Below are positions 43,934-56,197 of a DNA stretch of 64,000 nt, piece after piece (the stretch's first letter is position 1; each line of letters begins with the position of its first letter). A program made the translations under genes and the position numbers. The stretch comes from Euonymus europaeus. Its lineage: Eukaryota > Streptophyta > Magnoliopsida > Celastrales > Celastraceae. The stretch covers positions 29,772,501 to 29,836,500 of the forward strand of contig OY756958.1 in NCBI GenBank assembly GCA_963580455.1, given 5' to 3'. Below the pieces are notes generated by a model. It saw nothing but the letters and a program-made list of their open reading frames with translations, did no database searches and was not told the origin of the DNA.

Positions 43934-46570
43934 TCACCAAAAACCTCTGCAAGAACAAACACCATCCTTGAAATGATGAAAACGGTTAGAATCTCTCAAG
44001 ACAATCTCCCTCCGACTAGTCCGCGAAATGAACCTGGCCATCTCGTGACAGTCACCGCATACTCTAAGATTCTTGGTGACTCGTATGGTTTTACCAGTAG
44101 GTAAGCTCAATAACCCAAAAGCCATTGCCAACTTCTCACTATGCCCGCATAGAACCACTTCCTTCTCCATTTCATCTGCATCGATCAATGAATACCTCAA
44201 TTGAGAAAGGCAACCTTCCTCCTTCATCTTCATTCTTAACCTCTTCAATAGGGACTCTATCCTTTTGGCTTGAGGGTGTGAACTATCCCCAGCAAAAAAA
44301 ATATTCACTTTTCCCTTAATTTCTATCCAGCTACAGCCTGGGTTCTTTTTCAACGCCTTCTGGCCAATCTTCTGCCTCAGTTTTCTAACTTCTTCCCATT
44401 TGTCTGCCTCTGCATAAATGTTTGCTAGAAGTACATAGTACCCTGTGTTCTCTGGTTCAAGTTCAAAAACCCGTTCTGCAACTTTCTCTGCTAACTTAAT
44501 ATCATGATGGATCCTGCACCCACATAACAAAGCTCCCCAGATGGTGGCATCAGGCTCAATGGGCATGGTTTCTATGAATTTATACGCCTTTGATAGCTTC
44601 CCAGTGCGTGCAAGAAGATCCACCATGCAAGCATAATGCTCCAACATTGGTGTTATTTTAAATTCATTTCTCATTAGATTAAAGAATCTCCATCCTTCAT
44701 CAAGTAATCTGGAATGACTACAAGCATACAGCACGGAAATGAAAGAAACCTCATTGGGCTCAATACCTTCAGATCTCATGTCATTGAAAGCACAAATAGC
44801 TTCTTTCCCCCAGCCATGCATGCCATACCCAGCAATCATCACTGTCCACGAGATCAAATCCTTTGTAGGAATCACATCAAAGAGTGACCTTGCCAGAACT
44901 AGTGCTCCACACTTTGCATACATATCAACAAGTGCATTGGCAACATGTTGGTCTGAATATAACCCATTTCTTAATATGTAACAGTGGATCTCTTGGCCTC
45001 TCTCCAGAGCAGATATGCTGGCACAAGCCGGAAGAATACATGACATCGTTCTACCATCAGGCCTAGATTCTTGTAGCATTGCAGTAAACAGATTAAGAGC
45101 TTCATTGGGAAGGCAGTTTTTTGAATAACCACCAATCATTGTATTCCATGAGACAATGTCCTTCATTGGCATCTGTAGAAACACTGACTTAGCATCTTCC
45201 ATGCTTCCACATTTTGCATACATGTCCATGAAAGCATTCGAAACAAATATACTTGATTGGAAATTGTTTTCCTTGATATAGTCATGGATATACTTGCCTT
45301 TTTCCAATGACCCACTACATGCACAAGCATGGATTATGGTTGTGAGGGTAACAACATCTGGTCTAACACCGCCTTCTTCCATTCGATGGAATAAATTTAT
45401 AGCCTCATCAGATAATCCTCCTCGAGCATAAGCCGCTATCATTGAAGTCCATGACACAACACTCTTTTCCCCCATTTTATCAAAAACTCGAATTGAACTA
45501 CCCAAATCACCACATTTAGAATACATATCCAGCAAAGCATTATTCAACATCATTTTCTTGCCAAAACTAGTTTTTAGTGCGGAGGCATGGACAGATTTCC
45601 CCGATGAAAGAGCACCACAATCTGCACAGGCCCCCAGGACATTAACCATGGTAGCCAAATCGGGATCAATTCCCAAATATACCATCTCCCTGAAGACATC
45701 CAGCCCCTTCTCGGCAAGACCGTTTGTCACATACCCACTTATCATAGAATTCCAGGATATGACATCTCTATCATTCAATTTATCAAACAGTTTACATGCA
45801 CTTTCAACTCTTCTAATCTTGAAGTAGAAAGCAATGAGAGAATTAGCAACCGCATTCCAAGAACCAAAACCCAGTCTCAACAGGTACCCATGAACCTGCT
45901 CCCCCCCTTCCGCATCTCTTATATCCGCCAAACATTTAAAAACGGATGAAAGAGTATGGGAATTCACTTCAATCCCCTGCTCTAGCATTTGCTTAAATAA
46001 GGAAACGCTTTCTCCATAATCGCCAATCTTTACATACCCATTTATCAAACTATTCCATAGAAAAACCCTCCCACTCGAAATGTCATCGAAAACCCTTCTC
46101 CCTGCTTTTATATCCCCGCAAGTTACGTACATGAACACAAGTTTTGAGCCCAAAACATTGTCAACTACAACCCCATTAGAAAGAATAATTGAATGAACTT
46201 TTTTACCATTTTGGAGAGACTTACGCTCAGCGCAGAGCTCCAAGATTGAACAGTAAGTCCTCGTAACAAGTTCGCACTTTTGCGACAAGTGAAGCAATTC
46301 CATAGCCTTTCTAAGATTACCCAGTTCAGATAATTCGCAGATTTCAGCATTATAATCAGCAGCATTGGCCTCGAACGTTACGGAAGGTGAGGCGGAGACG
46401 AAATTAGTGGTACAAGAATTGACGGTATTTGGAGACACAGAGGTAATTGTTCTTAAAGACGGTTTACGAAATGCATACCTATGTTGAGATTTGCCAGAGT
46501 TAGCTCTCAAGTTTTCGTTGGCCGGAGAAATACAAAAGCTGGGTGTTGATTTGGCAGTGAAAATCAACAT
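43934..46570 (-). CDS. DOT4-like: PPR protein, PLS-DYW class (DOT4-like, plastid RNA editing)
   Basis: Intronless, 878 aa. N-terminal Ser-rich, basic extension consistent with a chloroplast transit peptide. PPR motifs run from about residue 150 to 690 (for example NSLINGYVKIGDYGESVSLF, NSMISGYVTNGLAEKGLDVF, NTMIGGYSKNCLPNEALNLF). E/E+ motifs follow, then a DYW deaminase domain with HSE (810-812) and CGDC (838-841), the zinc and catalytic residues of the cytidine deaminase fold. The last residues are CSCRGFW, not the usual DYW. Position beside RLP51 and CESA8 fits Arabidopsis DOT4 (At4g18750, 871 aa), needed for editing of the plastid rpoC1 transcript. Confidence 0.93.
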   Translation of the reverse strand: MLIFTAKSTPSFCISPANENLRANSGKSQHRYAFRKPSLRTITSVSPNTVNSCTTNFVSASPSVTFEANAADYNAEICELSELGNLRKAMELLHLSQKCELVTRTYCSILELCAERKSLQNGKKVHSIILSNGVVVDNVLGSKLVFMYVTCGDIKAGRRVFDDISSGRVFLWNSLINGYVKIGDYGESVSLFKQMLEQGIEVNSHTLSSVFKCLADIRDAEGGEQVHGYLLRLGFGSWNAVANSLIAFYFKIRRVESACKLFDKLNDRDVISWNSMISGYVTNGLAEKGLDVFREMVYLGIDPDLATMVNVLGACADCGALSSGKSVHASALKTSFGKKMMLNNALLDMYSKCGDLGSSIRVFDKMGEKSVVSWTSMIAAYARGGLSDEAINLFHRMEEGGVRPDVVTLTTIIHACACSGSLEKGKYIHDYIKENNFQSSIFVSNAFMDMYAKCGSMEDAKSVFLQMPMKDIVSWNTMIGGYSKNCLPNEALNLFTAMLQESRPDGRTMSCILPACASISALERGQEIHCYILRNGLYSDQHVANALVDMYAKCGALVLARSLFDVIPTKDLISWTVMIAGYGMHGWGKEAICAFNDMRSEGIEPNEVSFISVLYACSHSRLLDEGWRFFNLMRNEFKITPMLEHYACMVDLLARTGKLSKAYKFIETMPIEPDATIWGALLCGCRIHHDIKLAEKVAERVFELEPENTGYYVLLANIYAEADKWEEVRKLRQKIGQKALKKNPGCSWIEIKGKVNIFFAGDSSHPQAKRIESLLKRLRMKMKEEGCLSQLRYSLIDADEMEKEVVLCGHSEKLAMAFGLLSLPTGKTIRVTKNLRVCGDCHEMARFISRTSRREIVLRDSNRFHHFKDGVCSCRGFW

Positions 46571-48292
46571 GTCTTTCTCCCTTTATGCAGGAAGAGGGCG
46601 GGAATCCTTCAATCGGAGAAATTGTTTGGAAAAGTAGAAGTAAACAAGCCGTCAATTTGAGCAATGAGACAGGCATGTGGCGTATACGCGCGTTATAAAA
46701 GGTTGTGGAATGATATTGGGGGTGGCAAAAATACTGTTGGATTTGGATAATCCATTTCTCCGATCCAACTTAAAATATTTAAACCAATCTGAATATTTTC
46801 AATGGAGCACGTTTGAAAATTCAAACAATCTAAATTTAAATATATCCATAATCGATTTTTTTCCACACCTAATAATAATGTTATACATGGAATACAAACT
46901 TCAAATTTGGTTAGAAAGAGAGAAACGCTTCAGTCCTTTTGGATTCTAGTCTTGTACTTAACTTACATTTTCCTTATTTGCAATGAGAGATTTTTAAGGA
47001 GAAAGATAAAATGTATAGGAACATGTTTTTGATGATGTGCATGTGTTAAAAGATGTGTTTTAATTATATGAATGTATACGTGGTTTGACTTTGTAAGAAA
47101 AGTGAGATTTAGTATTGATTTTTATGTAATTTTGTTAATCAATGGATGGTGAAATAGAAGAGTAGATATTTTGTTAATGGAAAAAGGAAAAAATGTATAG
47201 GAATTTATGTTTTAATGATGTAGATGAATATGCAATTTCAATTTTTGTGTAATGAAGATAAAATCCAAAATCAATTTTAATGGAGAAAAGAAAATTTTGC
47301 TTATTGCAAATGCCCTGACATCCAAATGTGTTGAGCTTGCCATTACGTTTTGGTGGCTTTATCTAGGCTTTTGATGAATATGGTGAAGAACAGTATTACT
47401 TAGTCTCCTATCATTTGGTAGTGCCATCATTGAAGAACTAGGATGGACGTCTTATGTCATTAATAGAGGTGAAGAACAGATGTAGCGCACTTTCCCGAGA
47501 AAGTTGTGATAAGGCTAGACCAAAGAAAACATACCTTTCCGCCTTCAGAGTTACCGCATAGGAGGACAATTTCGATACATTAGTACAGACATCCTACATC
47601 CCTGCAGCTTAATTTGGCAGTTTTCTCACAATAACCACATGATAAGGCCAGACCAAATAAAACACATACCTTTCGGCTTTCACAGAGTTACCACACGAGG
47701 ACAATCTTGATACGTTAGTATAGAATCCTACATTCCAGAAGCATTTGCCAGTTTTCTCACAATAACCACAACTTGCAGATCAAGATGAAAAATTCAGAAC
47801 ATGAGAAGGCAAACAAAAGGGCTTGTATTAAAAAGACATAACATTGCAAGAAACAATCGCACCCAACAGCCAAAGCCACTCAGAAAATACTTCAAGTAGC
47901 CGTGAAAAAACCTTGGATCAGGCAACGCAATGGTTTGGTTGCACAAGTCAACTGATCCATAAGGTTAGTTGCTATCCATCCATTGTTCTCTTGGATGCAG
48001 TTTACATGATGAAAACAAACAAGAACACAAAACAGTCCCCAATAACAGGGCAGTAGCAACGCCGACGACAATAAAAATCCACGTCTTTCAACTCGTACTA
48101 TCAGATAAAAGTAAAACCACGAGATATTCTCACATAAACCAGAAATATCTAGAAAAAGAAAATCAACTGAATAATGACTACCAGGTGATAAACATCAAAA
48201 ATTAAAATTGCAACTAAAGTTACAAATTCAGCAAACATAACAGCCAACCAAAACTTCCAAAAACTTAAATAGACAGTAAAGGCATCTTCCTA
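46571..48292. other. PPR promoter and intergenic DNA
   Basis: No gene. Contains a repeat related inversely to 2783-2880 (about 47040-47150) and an imperfect tandem duplication at 47508-47770. The right end should be the RPL11 3' UTR. Confidence 0.5.
47508..47770. repeat. Imperfect tandem duplication, 133-bp unit
   Basis: GATAAGGCTAGACCAAA at 47508 and GATAAGGCCAGACCAAA at 47641 begin two copies that both end in GTTTTCTCACAATAACCACA. Copies differ by scattered substitutions and small indels, so the event is not recent. Confidence 0.85.
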
Positions 48293-50098
<1,806 letters not shown>

Positions 50099-50177
50099 TG
50101 TGATGTGGAGGCGCTGAAGCAAAGGCAACGGGTAGAGTAAGGGCGGGGCTGGTGATAACGAAGAGTCAACAAGAGCT

Positions 50178-50302
50178 CTAGGGTTTTTGTAATAGATTGC
50201 TTGATGATCTAAGAATTGACTATAATGCCCTTGGAAACAGGTTAAATGGGCCGAATATAAAACATGGACGCTTGGGCTGAGATATGAAAGACGCATTGGG
50301 CC
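50178..50302 (-). promoter_or_regulatory. Telo box and site II elements of RPL11
   Basis: CTAGGGTTT at 50178-50186 (AAACCCTAG on the gene strand) and three TGGGCY motifs at 50247, 50273 and 50297. The telo box plus site II combination is typical of plant ribosomal protein promoters and links them to cell proliferation. Confidence 0.7.
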
Positions 50303-50333
50303 AAGGAAAAAAAAGGCCAAACGATCAAAAGAC

Positions 50334-50406
50334 TTCCGTTGCCGGGACTTGAACCCGGGTCTTTCGGGTGAGAGCCGAATATCCTGACCAACTAGACTAC
50401 AACGGA
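50334..50406 (-). tRNA. tRNA-Glu (anticodon CTC)
   Basis: 73 nt on minus. Acceptor stem TCCGTTG pairs with CAACGGA plus discriminator A. The D arm has GTCTAGTTGGTCAGGAT, the anticodon arm TTCGG-CTCTCAC-CCGAA carries CTC, and the T arm has GGGTTCAAGTC. The box B sequence GGTTCAAGTCC is intact. CCA is not encoded, as expected in a nuclear gene. No intron. Confidence 0.97.
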
Positions 50407-51380
50407 TCGTTGGTCCTGCTGTCTAATTATCTAATAAAACCCATAAAAATTTGCTTTCATTGGGATAAACAGTGCAGTAAGATGATTAATATTGCAATCT
50501 TCAATTTTCAGTAATTTAATTCGTCCACAATTTTCCAAATATGCACCGTAAGAAAACAGAATTAGTTGTAACGATGGCCCCCAGCAATTAAGAACCTTTT
50601 GAAGATTGTGCAATAGAGAATGATCTTTCTTTCCGTACTGAAGTTTGCTGCAACATTCATCAACCTATTCTCCTACCGTGCAAGTAGTTGCCACCGTTTA
50701 GAAAGGCCTGTTGTTGGCACTTAGCTATCCCATCTGCACCTACAAAACCACCATCTATTGCAGACTGCATTTCAATTATTTGGGAAGCCATTCCATTAGC
50801 TTGTCACAGTATTTTACTCCCAGCAATAACATTCATCAATCTAAACACCCGGGTCGCATTATCCAATCCAACAAAATACATCAAAAAATACCATACAAGA
50901 CATAGAAATGAAATTTCACAATAAAAAGAACACCAATTTGTGCCACAATCCTTGTGTACAATCGTTCACTACCCATTAAAAGAGCGGGGGAGATGCATTC
51001 TGACTTCTGAGTATCACAAAAGGAATAAGAAATACACAAACTGAAAACATGCAAACTGATTATTGTTGCAGCCAAATGAAATATTTTTTTAGAGACACAT
51101 TTGGTATGTATGCAATCCCATTGCAAAATCCGAGAGCTATTAACAGCAATTCAATCACACTCAGCTGTTCACATGGCTGATTTCCGAAATCCAAAGCTTC
51201 TTCATCTCTGGGTCTGAATAATACCAAGAGCCATGTCATATGGCCATTCAGGGGATTGTATACATGGCACCGAAATAGCTTCGACAAGAATTAAAACTCA
51301 ATTCCATGTGTGCAGAACTATGTAGAAATGGCAGTAGAAGTGATGATGTGAGGGATAACCTGGAGTTTTATTCACAGTGA
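50407..51380. other. Intergenic between tRNA and RING-CH gene
   Basis: No coding region recognised. The part near 51380 should be the 3' UTR of the RING-CH gene. Confidence 0.5.
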
Positions 51381-53478
51381 CTAGAACAGGTCTACACGAA
51401 AAAACCACGGGAGTACAAAAGCAATTACCAGGCATGCCATTATGAAGTTACAAAATGGCGGCCCTCGCCAACATCTTTCACCTCTGTCTGATGAGCTATT
51501 GTAATTTCTAGCATATGTTTGCTCGCTCCACTCTTCCATAAATCTGTTATCCCCCACGCCAATAACATTTCTTGCAGGTTGGCCACATATTTCGCATAAT
51601 CTGAATAGTGTGAAAGTTAGAATACTATGTGAATTGCAAATCTCATTACCGGTTTCTTACAGCAAACCAATTTAAAGTAATAATATTTGAATGAGACAGA
51701 TTATTTATATGCTATACAAGGAGAAAAGCAAAAAATGCTCTGCCAACACACATTAACAGATATATTTTTCAGTGATGAATGTATTTCTTTTTTCTCATCC
51801 GCCACAAATATGGTGACAAAATAGGAACTGAAACTATGACACGGATGATCTTTGCGACTTCAAAGACAGCTTCGTCTGTGCAATAAGCTCTCCTTGCAAA
51901 TAGATTCTGCATAATGTAACACCCTCACAAACTATAAACCTACAAGCTATAGAGCGGTTTTTTCCACAGACAGCCTACTGTCCTACCTTAAAAAAATAGA
52001 CAGCCTAGTTATGGATGTGGTACTCAACTCCAGATATTTATTAAACAGAAATCCTAATTGCAAAGGTCACCCAATTAATCGATGACATATCTTCACACAA
52101 ACAGTCAAACCCATCATATTTCAATAGCGCATACATCAATTTGGAACAAAAGTGCGGTGGCAGGCAGCTAAAGGATGCACAAAAACGCTGTAGCCAGAGG
52201 CAAGTGTGGCTAATTCAAATCCAAAAGTTTAAACTGAAGTTCAGGCCAAATGATTTTCCTAATCCGTGAGTCCACAGATAACTTCTGGCTGCAGCCAAAT
52301 CTTTGGGACCATCGATCATTTCACACCAATAAATGACGATGCTGTAATATGTACTGATTGAAAATCTTCAGTACAGTCTCGGCTTAAAATTCAGAATCTA
52401 AGAAAGAAAGGGATTTTTGTACAATCCAGAACATTCTAGAGCCGTCTCAAAATTCAAGACGTCAGAAAATAAAAAAATTTAAGAAACAAAACCATTTTTC
52501 CACACAAAGCCGATACGAAACAATATGATACCACACCCAATCAATAATTGGTCGGAAGAACTTGAGAAAAAAATACAAAACTAAATCTTAAAAAAAGATA
52601 AGCATATACCTGTTTCCTTTTAGCTTAAACCATGCCTCTGCACAGTGAACATGCGCAATGCCAAGCTCGCCTTTACACCCACAGCCCAGGTGAACTAGAT
52701 TCATGGAAGCAGCTGTCATGTGAACATTAGAGGTCATTGTAGCCACAATATTTTCCAGTGAGTCATCAGAACTCAAGTGACCTTCCGCCAAGCCTTCAGA
52801 ACTCAGTTGACAAATTCTACACACATTTTCCCCATCCCATTTCTCTTCCATACCTCCACCTCCACCACCACCACCATCTCCATGCTTCACATCAATTACA
52901 CATGATTGCTCCTCCACTCCAGCCACCTTTCCCTTGGGCTTTTCCAACACCTTGCCCAACCCCAAGTCACTTCGATTAACCTCCAAATGACCTCCTTGAA
53001 TGCCAACACATGCATTCTGCGAATTTATTACTATCAATGTCTCTGGCACCACAACATCAACCAAATTGCTCGAGTTTTCATCAATTTCTTGCTCAGCTCT
53101 CCTCATGGTCTCATGCCCATCAAGAGTCTTCCCATTCAGTACTCCATTACTCGACCCCAACCCATCATATTTCGCCCTCAGATCCCTTTCTTCTTCATCG
53201 ATCCTCCCAGTTTCTCCCGAGTTTATCAGAATCACACTCTCTATCAAAACTCCATCAACAGGAGTTCCTTGACTTGTTGTTCCACACACTTTCCGGTCAT
53301 GAAGCCTATCCCCATTGACCACCCCATTACTCGATCCCAGCCCCTGTTCTTTCACTCTTGAATCCGTGTCTTCTCCATTTCCTCCATTAACGCTCACAAA
53401 ATCTCCTGACTTCATCTCAATCACACTCTCTGTCACATCCCTAGGGACCGAATTAATCAAACTTTCACTCGTCCCCAT
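51381..53478 (-). CDS. RING-CH (RINGv) membrane E3 ubiquitin ligase
   Basis: Two exons, 53478-52610 and 51600-51381, 362 aa. A long acidic, low-complexity N-terminus has two diverged repeats (RVKEQGLGSSNGVVNGDRL and RAKYDGLGSSNGVLNGKTL). RINGv finger begins at residue 220: CRIC, then LGCGCKGELGIAHVHCAEAW and CEICGQ, giving the C4HC3 ligand order. A polyglycine run (about 207-214) precedes it. The C-terminus has FCNFIMACLVIAFVLPWFF, a likely single membrane anchor. Related plant RINGv proteins act as membrane-bound E3 ligases; the substrate is unknown. The intron splits the RING finger between KGN and LCEIC. Not one of the genes I recognise in the Arabidopsis block. Confidence 0.87.
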
Positions 53479-54360
53479 TAACTACAAATTATTCTCACAC
53501 AAATCCCAACAGGAATATATAACTGCATCTACACACCGCAATTATATACAGCTAGCCGACATTAGTGTCTTTTCAATCCCAAACTCGTCATTCAACAACT
53601 ACAGTGAATGAAAACTAATTAAATGACGACAAAAACTGAAGAAGAAAACCTCGAGAAACCCAGATCTTCAGAGACTCCATTTGAATGCTTGAATTCTATC
53701 TTCCACCCCATAAAATCTGCGAATTATGGCAACGCAAAAGGCGTTCGCTTTTTAAAATCGGTACAAGGTTGTCTCACTCACTAACTACATACAGAGTGTT
53801 TGTACTATGCACCCAAATACAATTGTATGAAATCGACATTATTTTTATGTATGGTATTGTTGAGCAGAGAGTCGGTAAGGTTAGGTGAAGAAAGGAACTA
53901 AAGATGGCATCAAAAGTTATCGAGTCAAGCAAAATCTACTCCATTAACAAAGAATATGAGATAAATTAGTCAAGTAAGAATAGATTAATACATGATAGGA
54001 TTAGAAAATCTGAGACAAACTCGGACACGTAAGGAAGTTATTATCTTTATGCCCACCTGGTTTAGGCAGTAACGTTTTGAAGGGGGTAAGGTACCGTGCC
54101 TGGTCTTTGCGTGTGCCTGCCGTCTCAGAAGGAACCGGCGGAGATGAAAAAGGATCTCAATTTTTAATTATTATTATTTTTTCTCTAAATTCAATAATTA
54201 GTTTCCATTCGTCACGTGAGAGACATTTTTATGACGTAAGCGATATTGATCCTTTTGGATTTGGTGAAAAGGTTTAAACTTTTTTTTAAGTTTCATCAGT
54301 TTGTCATTAAGCAAAGCAGTACTAGAATGACATAATTTATGGGAAGGACGGCTTTTTTAA

Positions 54361-54472
54361 GTTTGAATGAGAGTATATTTTATAGAGTATAAATTTTCGT
54401 AAAGTTTAAAAGTTGAGAGTGTCTGAGAGTATGGGTGACAGAATATACGTTAGCGTATATTCTAAAACAAAC
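54361..54472. mobile_element. Short MITE-like repeat, copy B (inverse)
   Basis: Reverse complement of the unit type at 11544-11658, with the same terminal motif (GTTTGAATGAGAGTATAT) and the internal GAGAGTGTCTGAGAGTATG. Confidence 0.75.
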
Positions 54473-55259
54473 ATGGCTAAATCTGAGGGCTTGTGGTGGG
54501 AGAGAATTAATGTAAATGAATATGGAGTCCTACAGTTCCCCACTCTCCCTTTTCATCGCAGCTTCCTTCTGGGATCTTTATGTTTTTACCACCAAAGCAA
54601 AGACTTTCATATCAAGTATAGATGAATACAACACACTACATACTGTGATTGAACTTCTCTTGGACACATGCAATGTGTATATGTTCCAATAATCGGCAGA
54701 TTTTGCACCAACTCTGGTCCTACAGTCCTACTAGTACCACATTTGATTCTGCTTAGCACGTCGTAATTTTCAACCAAGAATGCGTGATGCTACTTGAACT
54801 TGGACTCTCCGCGTAATTTTCATGACAATTATGCTTCATTGACCGATCTTGCGGGAGAATGCATGAATCTTAGCCAATTCAATAGAAAAAAGTCATGTAT
54901 CTGATTCTAACTAATTGATGGATCTGAATTACAAATTTCAATGCTATATTTCTTTATAGATTTGAGTAAAAACAAAAATAAATTACAGAAATGGGAATCT
55001 CTCTCCCTGTTTCACTTTGCATATCGTAGATGAGGAGCGGTCCTGTATTTTTTTTTTTTTTGGGGCGAGAGTGTAACAATATTGGACAAAGAATGTTTTC
55101 AGTTAACGGTTCAGAATTATCATAAATTTTTTATGATCAATTTGATTTTTGTTTGATACAAATAATATACCGTTTAACTCGTAATCTCGATCAAAACACA
55201 CGTATAATTTTTTCTTTTTAAAAAAAATTATATAGACCAAAAGTCCCTCACACAGCTGA

Positions 55260-55286
55260 GCCTGCTGTAAAAAAACTACAGCAGGC
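55260..55286. repeat. Perfect 10-bp hairpin
   Basis: GCCTGCTGTA, 7-nt A-rich loop, TACAGCAGGC. Role unknown; could be the centre of a decayed foldback element. Confidence 0.7.
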
Positions 55287-56197
55287 CCCGCCCACCCAGA
55301 GTCTCTGTGATTGTAAAGATATAGATTAGCTCTGAAAGTGCGAAGAAAATTTCGAAATGACAGACTGTCCCTTGTCTTCTTCACACTTATTTTACTTCAC
55401 AAAAAGGACAACTGGATTGCTCAATACACAAAAGAGATTTGTGTAATCATTGCTCATCATTATTTCTCGACCGTTCAGAGCTCATTACTTTGACTATGAA
55501 AGTGCAGAAAGGTCAGTACAAAGGTTGCAACCGACTTTATAACATCTTGGCCTGTGAGCCACTCTAATGGCGCCAAAAATAAGGTCACCGACAATTTTCC
55601 CATGAGGTGTCTAAATAAGAGACAGTCCGACAAGACGAAACAAAATCCAGCAACTGATTTAGAAAGGGAGAAGTGAGACACTTATATGAACGATTAAATT
55701 ACTCTTCGCAAACAGAATTTTAAGTCATCCAGACATCCACGAACCACCAAGAAGATTTAGTAGTACAGATAACTGGCAAAAGTCCGATCACCACCACCAC
55801 GAAGATACCACCCCATTATGTTCTGGCCATTCTACTAGGGGCTTTTCTTCCTAGCTACCAAGTATTTTAACACTTGTCCTCAACTAGAACCTTTATGGTC
55901 AGCCCATCTCAAATCTATTCTCACTATCCAACATTTACATAAATGGAAGAAAGCAAAATATGAAAATAGAGAGAACGTTGTAAAGAGGTAAGAGGAAACA
56001 TAGAGATGAAGCATCAAGAAAGACCGCCCATCAAGGTGCAGCCATCCCGACATCTCAGAATCTTCGTGCATCCTAACAGTGAAAACCGACTCCTGGATCT
56101 GATCCAATATCCAATGCACGTTGATTACAAGTAGAGATCATACTCCCTTCCATCACACGTTAACAAGCACATATCAATTTCTCCATTGGTTTTAGTT

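Larger units (their letters stand above)
53479..56197. other. Intergenic, no gene seen
   Basis: 2.7 kb between the RING-CH gene and the BIN2-like gene. Contains a MITE-like repeat (54361-54472) and a short perfect hairpin (55260-55286). ORFs show no recognisable domain. The part near 56197 should be the kinase 3' UTR. Confidence 0.5.

Noticed and set aside
52758..53611. Several plus-strand ORFs opposite the RING-CH gene
   Set aside because: Antisense shadows of a long exon; no domain or promoter support.
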